DNA of 64,000 nt from Chitinophagaceae bacterium (GTDB taxonomy: Bacteria > Bacteroidota > Bacteroidia > Chitinophagales > Chitinophagaceae). Each line of letters opens with the position of its first letter. The first letter of the stretch is position 1. The DNA lies in assembly GCA_016710165.1 (NCBI GenBank), contig JADJLJ010000001.1, positions 1,178,001 through 1,242,000 on the forward strand, in the 5' to 3' direction. The notes under the pieces were generated by a model, which had not been told where the DNA came from, ran no database searches, and was given only the letters and a program-made list of their open reading frames with translations. Positions 15,839 to 25,494 of the stretch are shown piece by piece. The position numbers were made by a program, and so were the translations under genes.

Positions 15839-18800
15839 TTAGAAAGTAACGTTTACACCAATCAGCCATGTTTTAGCCCGGGGATACGCCGCAAAGTCAA
15901 CACCCGGGGTCAGCGGATCGCTTCTCCTGGCGGTCACATCCGGATCATACCCGGAATAATTGGTAATGGTAGCCAGGTTATTTACCGTTCCATAAACCCT
16001 GATATTGGAGATCTTGATCTTTGCCAGCAGGTTCTTAGGTATGGAATAACCAAGGGTGATGTTGTTGAACCGCAGGTAAGATCCATCTTCCACAGCCCAT
16101 GAATGCAGCCACCAGCGCTGTACCCTTACCGGGCTCCATATTTTCGCATTGGCATTCAGGGCTGCCAGTTCTGCCGGATCTGTCACCACCTGTCCTGCTG
16201 CATTGATATTTGTCCACCGGTCCTTCATTGTATTCAGCATGTTCAGGTTGGCAAAAGCGCCGTCGGTCCATTCAATTTTGTTGGCATTGTAAATGTCATT
16301 GCCTACCACAAAGTTTACAAAAACAGAGAGGTCGAAATTCTTATAGCTTACCTGGTTTGTCCAGCCACCGGTAAATTTGGGGTTGGCATTCCCGATGACC
16401 TGCCTGTCCTTATCTGCCGTAATATTCCCGTCTCCATCCAGGTCTTTCCATTTAAGCATACCCGGTTGCGGGGTACCATAAACACCATTGAAAGCAATTC
16501 CCGGTTTAATGGTATAGGTCTTTGTTGTTGCATTGTAGTTAAAATCCTCCACGCCATAAAAACCTTCTGTCACAAATCCATACATCAGGCCAACCGGCTC
16601 GCCCACTTTCACTAAATAATCATCCACACCATCCGAGCCCTGCCATCCTGAATTTCTTGTCTGCTCCTGCAAGCCGCCCAGGCTTTCCACCCGGTTCCTG
16701 TTAAAGGCAATGTTGAAGTTCGAGTTCCAGGTGAGGTCTCTCTTTTGTACCGGTGTTGTGTTCAACTGGATCTCAACACCCCTGTTTGAAGTGGCGCCGA
16801 TATTCTTAAGCTGGGAAGTATAACCGGTTGTAGGCGGGATGGCAACTGCAAGCAGCAGGTCCTTCGCTGAATTCTTATAATAATCTACGGTCAGTTGTAC
16901 CCTGTTATTAAGCAGGGTCAGGTCAATACCATAGTTCTGTGTGGTATTCTTCTCCCATCTTAATTCGGGGTTAGATAAGGCAATGGGTGAAAAGCCGGGT
17001 AAGATCGAGTGATTGAATGCATACTGGCCGGTCACACCATACAACTGCTGGTAGAGCAGGTTGTCGATACGGTTATTACCTACCGATCCAAAGCCAATTC
17101 TTAATTTACCATCAATTAACCATTTCACATTTTCCATGAACTTTTCCCTGCTGAACCTCCAGGCCACCGAACCAGAAGGAAATACCAGTGTACCATTCTC
17201 GGAACTGAATTTGGAAGAACGGTCAGACCTTAAATTGAAGTTGGCAAGGTATTTATCATCATATGCATAACTGATCCTTCCAAAGAAGGAAGCGATCCGT
17301 GCAGGTGGTTGTTCAAATGAAGTGGGAAGCGGCTGGGCCGATCCGGTTGGTGCCGAACCAAGTCCCATGTTTGCCAATGCTTTCTCCGGGCTGATGTCTG
17401 CCGGGAAATAACGGGTCTCCATTGAATTCTGTTTGGAACGTGCATCCACCACTTCCTGGCCAACCAGCACCGTGATATCATGGTGCTTTTTAAAATTGGT
17501 AAGGGTATACTGCAGCGTGTTGGAATTACTGATGGTATAATTTTCCTGCTGGCCAATGGAAGCTACCGGCAGGGACGCAAAATTCCTTGCCGTGCCGGTA
17601 ATTTTGCTGTAAAAAAGGTTGGACCGTATGTTGGCATTGTCGTACCCGATGGTTGTGCGGAAAGTAAGATTTTTCAGGATGTTATAGCTGGCATAACCGG
17701 TCAGGTATAATGCCTTGCTGTATTGCCTCCTGTATTCTGCATAGGTAAGGATCACGGGGTTGGTGGCACCGGAAGATGCCAGGTAATAGGCTTCATCAAA
17801 ATCATCTATTCCAAAACCGGGTTTTTCCAGTTCAAATGGCCGGTAATTGATCGTATGCCGGAGACGGTTGGTTGCCCTTGTTCCACTATTGGTTGTTCCT
17901 ATACCCTGGATCTCCTGGTCGAGGTAACGGGCCGTAAACCCTATCCGGAGCCTGTCGGTGGCCCGGTGATCGATCTTAAAGTTCACCAGTTTCCGTTTGA
18001 AACCGGATTCGATCTGTACCCCTTCTTCCTGGTTGGAAGTAAGGCTCAGGTTAAAGGTGGTTGACTGGTTTCCACCGCTTACACCAATATTATGTTGTGA
18101 AAATTTTGCTTTACGGCCAAATACCTTATCCTGCCAGTTCACAAAATTTACATTCTTATAATTCTGCAGTGTATCCCAGGTGGTTCCGTAGGTCTGTGCA
18201 AAACTTGCACTGTCGGTGGCATTGCCCCTGCTTCTTTCATATTGCCAAAGAACAAAATCATAAGGCTGCAACACATCCTGGAAATCGGATAACTGCCTGA
18301 ACCCGTATGAGCCGTTATAGGTTACCTGTGTCTTACCGCTCCGGCCACCCTTGGTGGTTATGATCACAACACCATTGGCGCCCCGGGCACCATAAATGGC
18401 CGTGGTAGATGCATCTTTCAATACGTCCACGCTTTGAATATCCTGGGGAGAAAGCACAGAAAGCGCATTCTCAACCTGTACCCCATCCACAATATATAAA
18501 GGAGCGTTATCCTGTGTAATAGATCCACCGCCCCTTACCCGTACAATGATGTCTGCACCCGGTGCACCCTCTGATGAAACCAGTTGAACACCAGCCAGTT
18601 TCCCCTGTAAAGCCTCGGCAGCCGATGAAAGCGGGAAATCCTTTAACTCCTTTGATCCTACCGAGGAAACGGAACCCGTGAGGTCTTTTCTTTTAATGGA
18701 TGAATAACCGATCACCACCACATCTTCCTGGGTGATCACTGCTTTCGTTAATTGTACCGTACCGGCATCCTCGCCGCTGACCGTAACGATCCTGGTCTCG

Positions 18801-19033
18801 AAACCAACAGAAGAAAGGACCAGGCTGGCAGTGCCGGTACCACCCATCACGATGGAGAAATTGCCATCCTTATCGGTCTGAACACCTTTACTGGCCCCTT
18901 TACCCGTTACGTTCACGCCGGTCACCGGGTTCCCCGATTCATCCACCACTTTGCCCCGGATGGTACGGTTCTGCGCCAGTAAGGTAAACGGGATAAAAAA
19001 TGATACAATTAATAAAACGAGTAGTTTATTCAT
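15839..19033 (-). CDS. SusC/RagA family TonB-dependent outer-membrane transporter (pectin locus)
   Basis: This 1064-residue protein has a signal peptide ending LLAQN. A carboxypeptidase-regulatory-like domain occupies about 23-105. A TonB box-like VVIGYSSIKRKDLTGSV precedes the plug domain (about 115-225, with GARGANGVVIITTKGG). A long beta-barrel ends in LIGVNVTF, with the terminal aromatic residue expected of outer-membrane barrels. It lacks the STN domain found in the second SusC of this window, which agrees with control by the LacI protein rather than by a sigma/anti-sigma pair. It imports pectin oligosaccharides together with SusD. It is the first gene of the main operon. The 272-base divergent region before lacI holds the operator and no other gene. 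Confidence 0.95.
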   Translation of the reverse strand: MNKLLVLLIVSFFIPFTLLAQNRTIRGKVVDESGNPVTGVNVTGKGASKGVQTDKDGNFSIVMGGTGTASLVLSSVGFETRIVTVSGEDAGTVQLTKAVITQEDVVVIGYSSIKRKDLTGSVSSVGSKELKDFPLSSAAEALQGKLAGVQLVSSEGAPGADIIVRVRGGGSITQDNAPLYIVDGVQVENALSVLSPQDIQSVDVLKDASTTAIYGARGANGVVIITTKGGRSGKTQVTYNGSYGFRQLSDFQDVLQPYDFVLWQYERSRGNATDSASFAQTYGTTWDTLQNYKNVNFVNWQDKVFGRKAKFSQHNIGVSGGNQSTTFNLSLTSNQEEGVQIESGFKRKLVNFKIDHRATDRLRIGFTARYLDQEIQGIGTTNSGTRATNRLRHTINYRPFELEKPGFGIDDFDEAYYLASSGATNPVILTYAEYRRQYSKALYLTGYASYNILKNLTFRTTIGYDNANIRSNLFYSKITGTARNFASLPVASIGQQENYTISNSNTLQYTLTNFKKHHDITVLVGQEVVDARSKQNSMETRYFPADISPEKALANMGLGSAPTGSAQPLPTSFEQPPARIASFFGRISYAYDDKYLANFNLRSDRSSKFSSENGTLVFPSGSVAWRFSREKFMENVKWLIDGKLRIGFGSVGNNRIDNLLYQQLYGVTGQYAFNHSILPGFSPIALSNPELRWEKNTTQNYGIDLTLLNNRVQLTVDYYKNSAKDLLLAVAIPPTTGYTSQLKNIGATSNRGVEIQLNTTPVQKRDLTWNSNFNIAFNRNRVESLGGLQEQTRNSGWQGSDGVDDYLVKVGEPVGLMYGFVTEGFYGVEDFNYNATTKTYTIKPGIAFNGVYGTPQPGMLKWKDLDGDGNITADKDRQVIGNANPKFTGGWTNQVSYKNFDLSVFVNFVVGNDIYNANKIEWTDGAFANLNMLNTMKDRWTNINAAGQVVTDPAELAALNANAKIWSPVRVQRWWLHSWAVEDGSYLRFNNITLGYSIPKNLLAKIKISNIRVYGTVNNLATITNYSGYDPDVTARRSDPLTPGVDFAAYPRAKTWLIGVNVTF

Positions 19034-19176
19034 ATAGCAGTATTTATAATTTCTTAAAAGTGAAAATCCAGCAATCTTTTTTGTTTCCGGTAGGGAACTT
19101 ATTCGTATTTTCAGGGAGTACTGATGTCAATTCTACACAGATTATTTAATAATTTCCTGATTGGGAATTGATTTTT

Positions 19177-19203
19177 TTACGCAATCGTTGCCGGTAACGA
19201 TTG
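19177..19203. promoter_or_regulatory. Probable LacI-family operator between susC and the regulator gene
   Basis: A perfect 8-bp inverted repeat: CAATCGTT (19182-19189), six bases GCCGGT, AACGATTG (19196-19203), preceded by TTTTACG. It matches the kduD upstream site at 4994-5020 almost base for base. It sits about 103 bases before the LacI-type start (19306) and about 149 bases before the susC start (19033), so it may control both the regulator and the main operon. Confidence 0.75.
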
Positions 19204-19305
19204 CAGCAGGATGCCGGTCATTTAAAAAAATCTGCCTGGGGCTTTTTCGGGTTGGACCGGCTGCATAATTTTACCGGGCAAAGCCGGAGAAACAATAACA
19301 GAAAA

Positions 19306-20373
19306 ATGTACGAACCCATCACCATTAAAGACATTGCCAAAGCACTTGGGTTATCTACGTCCACTGTATCCCGTGCCTTGCGTGGCAGCTACGAAATAAG
19401 TCCTGAGACAAAGAAGCTGGTGATCGAATATGCCGAACAATACAACTACCGGCCCAATCCCATTGCCCTCAGTTTAAAAGAAAGAAGAAGCCGTCCCATC
19501 GGCGTGGTGGTTTGCGAGATCGCCAACAACTTTTTCTCACAGGCCATCAATGGCATTGAATCCATTGCGTATAACCGTGGATACCATGTTATCATATCAC
19601 AGAGCCATGAATCATACGACCGGGAAGTGGTGAACGTGGAGCACCTGGCATCCCGTTCCGTGGATGGTCTGCTGGTCTCCCTTTCTTCCGAAACAGAGCA
19701 TATCGAACATTTTAAGAACCTGCATGAAAAAGGGTTCCCCATCGTGTTCTTTGACCGCATCACCGAAGAGATCGAGACCTTTAAAGTGGTGGTGGATAAT
19801 TATAAAGGCGCTTATGATGCCACACAGCACCTGGTTGATTCAGGCTACACGAAGATCGCTCATGTAACAAGTTCCCAGCATTTATCCATTTCCAAGGAAA
19901 GACTGGATGGTTATAAAGCAGCGTTGGCTGATAACGGCATTTCCCTGAATGAATCGTATATCCGGTATTGCAATCACGGCGGCATGATCTATGCCGAACT
20001 GGAAGATGCGGTGAAGAGCCTGGTTCAGTTAAAAGACAGGCCCGATGCCATCTTCAGCGCCGGCGACCGGCTTACCATCAGCTGCCTGAATGCATTAAGA
20101 TCGATCGGGTTAAAGATCCCGGATGATATTGCACTGGTGGGGTTTTCAAACTCCCCGTTGGCAGAACTGCTGAACCCCGCCCTATCTGTAGTAAAGCAAC
20201 CGGCCTTTGAAATGGGACAGGTGGCCACCGAATTGCTCATCAAACTCATTGAAAGCAAACGGCCCGTGACCGAATTTGAAAAAGTGGTTTTACAGACAGA
20301 GATCTTTACCCGCGAATCATCGGCAGGCAAGGTCACTGAAAAGAAATCCAAAACAAAAAAAGCAGTATCCTGA
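19306..20373 (+). CDS. LacI/GalR-family transcriptional regulator of the pectin locus
   Basis: The start at 19306 places the helix-turn-helix at the very N-terminus (MYEPITIKDIAKALGLSTSTVSRAL, about 5-25), as in all LacI proteins. The open frame upstream to 19201 is not needed and would include half of the operator. The hinge helix NYRPNPIALSLK follows, then a periplasmic-binding-protein-like ligand domain (RPIGVVVCEIANNFFSQ to the KQPAFEMGQVATELLIKLIE block). A Lys-rich tail (KKSKTKKAVS) ends the 355 residues. It is the only substantial plus-strand gene in the window. It is divergent from susC and convergent with the MBOAT gene, 14 bases apart. The ligand is probably a pectin breakdown product (for example a deoxy-keto uronate), by analogy with KdgR-type control; that is inference. 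Confidence 0.92.
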   Translation: MYEPITIKDIAKALGLSTSTVSRALRGSYEISPETKKLVIEYAEQYNYRPNPIALSLKERRSRPIGVVVCEIANNFFSQAINGIESIAYNRGYHVIISQSHESYDREVVNVEHLASRSVDGLLVSLSSETEHIEHFKNLHEKGFPIVFFDRITEEIETFKVVVDNYKGAYDATQHLVDSGYTKIAHVTSSQHLSISKERLDGYKAALADNGISLNESYIRYCNHGGMIYAELEDAVKSLVQLKDRPDAIFSAGDRLTISCLNALRSIGLKIPDDIALVGFSNSPLAELLNPALSVVKQPAFEMGQVATELLIKLIESKRPVTEFEKVVLQTEIFTRESSAGKVTEKKSKTKKAVS

Positions 20374-20387
20374 ATACAAACTCCCCG

Positions 20388-21872
20388 TTAAAACTGGAAA
20401 TAAATGAACGAGCTGCTGCTCTCCTGGCTCCATATTAATAATATCAGCAGAACCGACCAGATAATGCCCAGCAACCACCAGGGCATTTTTTCAGCCACGG
20501 TCAGCACCCGGGTATTACGCATCATCCAGTGAAAGGCAACGATGCAGGCTACTATTCCAAGCACTTTTATTATGCTGAGCGTGGTCAGGTAAGCCTCTGC
20601 CTTGGGTACACTAGAGAACATGGACATCAGCAACTGCCAGGCCGAAGTAAAATCAGGCGCCCGGAAAAAGACCCAGGTCACATTGATGAAAAAGAACGTG
20701 ATCATCGCATATATGAAATTGCGGAATGTCTTAGCCTTGAATTCTTTCGGGATCGTACCCAGTACACCTACTTCTGCAGATGGTACACCATGAATGGGAA
20801 CCATTACCGGCTTTTTCCGGAAGTCCTGTATGATCTTTTCGCCCCACAAATACGCCCCATGCAATGCCCCCCATACCACAAAGGTCCAGTTGGCGCCATG
20901 CCATAACCCTCCCAGCAGCATGGTGATCATTAAGTTTATGTAGGTCCTGAATTTTCCATTACGGTTTCCGCCAAGCGGTATGTATAAATAATCCCGTAGC
21001 CATGCCGATAAGGTGATATGCCATCTTCTCCAGAAATCTGAAAAGCCGATGGCCGCATACGGGTATAAGAAATTATGGGGCAAAACGAAACCCAGGCATA
21101 ACGCCACGCCGATGGCACAGGTGGAGTACCCGGCAAAGTCGCAGAATATCTGCCCCGAAAAAGCAAGCACGCCTGTCCAGGCATCCAGTGTTTTTAATGG
21201 AGCCCCGGGGCCAAAGATATCATTGGCAGTAGGTGCCAGCATGCTGTCGGCCAAAACCACTTTCATGAACAAACCAAGACTGATCAATAATAAACCCTGC
21301 ATCAATTGATGCCTTGTTGCTTTACGTTCTGTTTCAAATTGCGGCACCAGTTGCGGCGGACGAACAATGGGCCCGGCAACCAGGTGCGGAAAGAAGGTAA
21401 CGAACAATGAAAAGTCAAGCAGGGATTTAACCGGTTCGCTTTTCCTTTTATACATGTCAATGGTATAACACAGCGTGGTGAACGTATAGAAGGAGATACC
21501 TGCGGGCAGAATGATATTGGGCTTGGCCGGGTGATAATCCATCCCGAACAGGTTAACCAGGTGTGTAAAATTGTCTAATAAAAATGTTCCGTACTTGAAG
21601 AAGCAAAGCATGCCCAGGTTACCGATCAGGCTGAGCACAAGCAGTATTTTCCGTTTGTGTTTATTCTCCTGTGTGTACAATGCACGCCCCACAAAATAAT
21701 CAACCACGGTAGAAAGCCAGAGCAACAGTATGAATGGCGGGTTCCATGCCGCATAAAAAACATAACTGGCCAGCAACAGGTTTATCTTTTTCACTTTCCA
21801 CGAAAAGGGAAGGTTATGCAAAATGAGCATAACAATGAAAAAGGCAATAAAGGTATATGAGTTGAAAACCAT
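20388..21872 (-). CDS. MBOAT family membrane-bound O-acyltransferase (AlgI/DltB-like)
   Basis: This integral membrane protein of 494 residues has roughly ten or more hydrophobic segments. The two family hallmarks are present: SDFWRRWHITLSAWLRDYLY with His285, and LLGGLWHGANWTFVVWGALHG with the invariant His325. Members move acyl (commonly acetyl) groups across the membrane onto polysaccharides such as alginate, or onto teichoic acids. The preceding gene (21903-22946), 30 bases upstream, encodes a membrane-anchored SGNH-like protein. This is the usual partner pairing in which the second protein completes the transfer on the outer side. The gene converges with lacI. The acceptor polymer is unknown. 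Confidence 0.92.
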   Translation of the reverse strand: MVFNSYTFIAFFIVMLILHNLPFSWKVKKINLLLASYVFYAAWNPPFILLLWLSTVVDYFVGRALYTQENKHKRKILLVLSLIGNLGMLCFFKYGTFLLDNFTHLVNLFGMDYHPAKPNIILPAGISFYTFTTLCYTIDMYKRKSEPVKSLLDFSLFVTFFPHLVAGPIVRPPQLVPQFETERKATRHQLMQGLLLISLGLFMKVVLADSMLAPTANDIFGPGAPLKTLDAWTGVLAFSGQIFCDFAGYSTCAIGVALCLGFVLPHNFLYPYAAIGFSDFWRRWHITLSAWLRDYLYIPLGGNRNGKFRTYINLMITMLLGGLWHGANWTFVVWGALHGAYLWGEKIIQDFRKKPVMVPIHGVPSAEVGVLGTIPKEFKAKTFRNFIYAMITFFFINVTWVFFRAPDFTSAWQLLMSMFSSVPKAEAYLTTLSIIKVLGIVACIVAFHWMMRNTRVLTVAEKMPWWLLGIIWSVLLILLIWSQESSSSFIYFQF

Positions 21873-21902
21873 GAGGCAGTTTGTTAATGGTTGAGAATTG
21901 GA

Positions 21903-22946
21903 TTACAGTTGAACCGGTTTGGAAAACTTCCACCCCTTTTCTGCACTTAATATCTTGATAAAATGCTTTGTGAACACGATCGCATCAGGCTGGCTTAAAT
22001 GCGATGCTTCGGGGCAAATGAAATGTGCAATGGCCGGGTAATCGGCAAAATGGATCCCGGGACAATTGGTCGTTGAAAGTATGCGTTCCCAGTATTTTTC
22101 CCGGGGGAAACCCCTGTTCTCTCCCGCCAGGAAAGCCCCGCTTGAAGGCGTTCTTACAAACAATACCTGTCCGCCCCTTGCCTTTATTTTATCAACAGAG
22201 ACCTTCACCATATTCAATATCGAATCCAGCTTTGCACCACTTGCCGGAGGCTCTTTACTCATCTTAATGAAAGTAACCCAAATGGCTTTTACTTTATTTT
22301 GAAGAACGGTATCAGCAGAGAACTTATCCGTCATGTATTCCTGCCGGTTGAACTTTACCCGGCCAAAGTCAGGCGGGAACCCGTGAAAATTATATACCCC
22401 CGGCCGCTCCGGCAAATGCAGGTTATTTAACTGGGCACCCAGGGAAAGCCATTCCTTGTTCAAAAAGGCAAACTGCGATTCCAGCAAATGATTAATATGG
22501 AAACCAGCCTTTTGGGCAGGTGTTTCCTCCTTATAATATTTCATATTCTCTACCGGCCTTTTACTATTCCCCGGAGCGGTGGAGAAAAACAGGCCCTCGG
22601 TCACATCCACCACCAGTTTCCCTTTGAATTTTTCATCATTGGCAAGGTTCTCCAGAACCGGGATGGGGTTACTGCCCACACAGGCCAGTTGCACAGCGTG
22701 GTCACCGGTGATGCTCTCCCAGGTATCAATGTCCAGGTCGAATTTGATACGGGAAGAGCCAATGAAGACGGTCGCCTTATCGGCAGGCTCGTATATCTCC
22801 TTTCTTTTGTCTGACCAAAGTGCCGGGTCATCATCATAGGAAGTATCGAAGCCCTGGCTGCGTACATAAAGTTCCCAGCTGATCACAGCCGCGGCTACCA
22901 GCACAAGGGTCAATATGCCGGCTTTTACTAAACGGGTAGTATCCAT
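21903..22946 (-). CDS. Membrane-anchored SGNH-like protein, partner of the MBOAT acyltransferase
   Basis: This 347-residue protein has one N-terminal transmembrane segment (about 9-24), with the rest outside the cytoplasm. The region KATVFIGSSRIKFDLD (GSSR at 63-66) resembles the nucleophile block of SGNH hydrolases and of AlgX/AlgJ/DltD-like transferases. QLACVGSNPIPVLENL and VLFVRTPSSGAFL could be further blocks, and HFADYPAIAHFICPEASHLSQPDA near the C-terminus holds candidate Asp and His residues. I do not recognise a named family with certainty. Its position 30 bases before the MBOAT gene supports a role in acyl transfer to a surface glycan. A terminator separates it from the upstream GH3 gene, so this pair forms its own transcript with a promoter in the 22947-23100 spacer. 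Confidence 0.65.
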   Translation of the reverse strand: MDTTRLVKAGILTLVLVAAAVISWELYVRSQGFDTSYDDDPALWSDKRKEIYEPADKATVFIGSSRIKFDLDIDTWESITGDHAVQLACVGSNPIPVLENLANDEKFKGKLVVDVTEGLFFSTAPGNSKRPVENMKYYKEETPAQKAGFHINHLLESQFAFLNKEWLSLGAQLNNLHLPERPGVYNFHGFPPDFGRVKFNRQEYMTDKFSADTVLQNKVKAIWVTFIKMSKEPPASGAKLDSILNMVKVSVDKIKARGGQVLFVRTPSSGAFLAGENRGFPREKYWERILSTTNCPGIHFADYPAIAHFICPEASHLSQPDAIVFTKHFIKILSAEKGWKFSKPVQL

Positions 22947-23100
22947 TTATACAGGTATTAATGAATGATCAGATAATAATTAATAGGGAATGGAAAGCGT
23001 GTTAGTTGGTTGGTTTCCTTACGCTGCTGTCAGTAAAATCGTTTCTGTTTCAACCGGGTCTAAAGATATAAGATAGAATCTGTAATTCATAGCTTTAGGT

Positions 23101-23129
23101 AAAATAAATGGCCGGGGAAGGGTCCCGGC
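23101..23129 (-). terminator. Intrinsic terminator after the GH3 gene (end of the glucan operon)
   Basis: On the minus strand a GCCGGG / CCCGGC stem (arms 23124-23129 and 23111-23116, loop about 7) is followed by the U-rich run CCATTTATTTTA. It lies 16 bases after the stop of the broken GH3 gene and would end the 11-gene operon. The rest of the 22947-23145 spacer is AT-rich, with no other feature that I can support. Confidence 0.65.
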
Positions 23130-23145
23130 TTCAGGGTTTTGTCGT

Positions 23146-25453
23146 TCACCGGGTCAATTCAAAACTGTCTTTCAGCCGGATATCCCTGGATGAGGCGCCG
23201 ATCATCAGGTCAAATTCCCCGGGCTCGGCTACCCATTGCAGTTGCTGGTTGTAAAAGGAAAGCTTCTCTTTATTGATGATGAACTGTATGGTCCTGCTTT
23301 CGCCGGGCCTTAATTTTATTTTACTGAAGTCTTTAAGTTCCTTAACAGGACGTACCACGGAACCAACCCGGTCCCTTAAATAAAGCTGTACAATTTCTTC
23401 CCCATCGTATTTGCCCGTATTGCGGATGGTTACAGAAACGGCTACCTGTTCATTTGCTTTCATTTTCTTTTTACTCAGCTGCAGGTTGCTGTATTGAAAG
23501 CGGGTGTAACTTAAACCAAAACCAAATTCATACTTCGGGAACAAAGACAGGTCATTATACGATGACCTGTAATTCCGGTCGCTGTCATCTTTTGCCGGGC
23601 GGCCGGTATTGAAATGGCTGTAATAAACCGGGATCTGTCCCACACTCAGTGGAAAACTGATGGGCAGTTTTGCAGAAGGATTATAGTCCCCAAACAATAC
23701 ATCCGCTATTGCATTGCCGGCTTCACTGCCCAGCCACCAGGTATACAAAATGGCGGGCGCATTATCTGCCGCATAATTAAATACCAGGGGCCGGCCGGCA
23801 TTTATCAATACCACGACCGGTTTGCCGGTTGCCAGTAATTCCCTGAGCAGGTCTTCCTGCACGCCGGGTATATTGATATTGCTGCGGCTCTTGGCTTCGC
23901 CGCTCATATCTCTTCTTTCACCAATGCTGAGGATGACGACATCCGATCGTTTTGCCACATCCACCGCTTCGGCAAACCCGCTTTTATCATTGCCTTCCAT
24001 ATCGCATCCCCGGGCATAAAGCAGTGTTGTATTATTACCCACTTTGTTCTGCAGCCCCTCCCACTGCGATACTATAAAATTTGAATCCACGCCGGGCACT
24101 TCCACATCCCAGAAACCCTTATTTTGTTTTAGTTCTTTTACGAGCGGGCCGATGAATGCAATGGTCTTTGTATCTTTTGACAAGGGCAGCAGGTCATCCT
24201 GGTTCTTAAGCAGTACAATACTTTTGGCTGCTACCTCCCTGGCAATTTTTGCATGCGCCGGATCATTCAGTGCAGCCCGCTCCCGTTCGGCATTACAAAA
24301 CCGGTATGGATCATCAAATAATCCCAGTTCAAATTTCTTTTGCAATATCCTTCTTACCGCATCATCGATCCATGCAACCGGCACCTTTTTATCTTTTACC
24401 AATTGCGCCAGGTTGTTCTTATAGCACCGGCTTTCCATATCCATATCGCAGCCGGCCGTGATAGCAGACAAAGCCGCTTCGTATTCATTCTTCACATTGC
24501 CGTGGTTTATCATTTCGCCAACAGAGCCCCAGTCACTCACCACAAATCCCCTGAAATCCCATTTGCCCTTCAGTATATCCCTTTGTAAATATCTATTCCC
24601 GGTGGCAGGCACCCCATTCAGGTCATTGAATGAATTCATGAATGTGGCAGCGCCGGCATCTACCGCTGCCTTGAAAGGCGGTAGATAAACTTCCCACAAC
24701 ATGCGGTCGCTCATGTCAACCGAATTATAATCCCGCCCGCCAATCGCTGCACCGTATGCTGCAAAGTGCTTGGCGCAGGCCATCAGCGAATTCACATCGC
24801 CCAAATTATTTCCCTGGAAACCCCTTTTACCCTTGCATAAGCGATCTTTGAGCCCAGGTACGGATCTTCGCCGGCACCTTCCATCACCCTCCCCCAGCGT
24901 GGGTCGCGGGCAATGTCCACCATGGGTGCAAAGGTCCAGTGGATGCCGGCAGCGCTTGCTTCGGTGGCTGCCGTTCTTGCAGATAAACGGATGGCATCCA
25001 TATCCCAGCTGCATGCTTCGGCCAATGGAATGGGGAATGTTGTTTTATATCCGTGAATGACATCCTGGCCAAACAGCAGGGGAATTTTTAGACGTGACTG
25101 CATGGCGATGTTCTGCCAGGCCCTTGTTCGCTGTGTTCCCACACAATTCAGCAACGACCCGACCTGCCCGTTGCGTACCTGTTCCTTTTTTGTACTGTCT
25201 AATGTAACCGGCCCGGTGGCGGTCCAGTCGTCGTTGTATTGATTCAACTGGCCGATCTTTTCTTCCAGGTCATCAACTTCAACACAGAATCCACCCGCCG
25301 TTCAATTGCTTTTTGAGCCCCCCAAAACAAAAATGTTAACTTACCCCGCCCCCCCGGCCCCGGGGGTTCGGCTGGTGTGTTCGGTTGGGACATTAATGAG
25401 AGCCGGGCGGGGGATCCGGCAAGGAGTGCAAGTAATATGCTGATCGTATTCAT
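23146..25453 (-). pseudogene. GH3 beta-glucosidase gene disrupted by two frameshifts
   Basis: The parts of one GH3 protein lie in three frames. The first, 25453 to about 25268, has a signal-like start (MNTISILLALLAG) and RRVDSVLKLMT. The second, about 25267 to 24826, runs EEKIGQLNQYNDDW, PLLFGQDVIHGYKTTFPIPL, RDPRWGRVMEGAGEDPYLG, ARVKG. The third, about 24820 to 23146, runs FQGNNLGDVNSLMACAKHF, FVVSDWGS with the nucleophile Asp, and the C-terminal fibronectin-like domain. The whole span equals 769 codons plus one base, against 767 codons in the intact neighbour at 25495. The first shift is AGGT where the intact paralog has AGGGT (about 25268). The second lies in the CCCCTTTT run at 24821-24828. 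A G/C-homopolymer stretch (25315-25375) makes the linker after the signal suspicious too. It may be real decay or sequencing error. If repaired it would be an exported beta-glucosidase. Confidence 0.85.
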
Positions 25454-25494
25454 GTCATTGTTAGATCACCGGGTTATCAGATCCGTCAATATTC

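Noticed and set aside
19034..19176. Search for a Bacteroidota -33/-7 (TTTG / TAnnTTTG) promoter before susC and kduD
   Set aside because: Only poor matches were seen, so no promoter was listed.
19201..19305. Longer N-terminus for the LacI-type regulator
   Set aside because: It would put 35 residues before the helix-turn-helix, which normally starts within the first few residues, and would overlap the operator arm.
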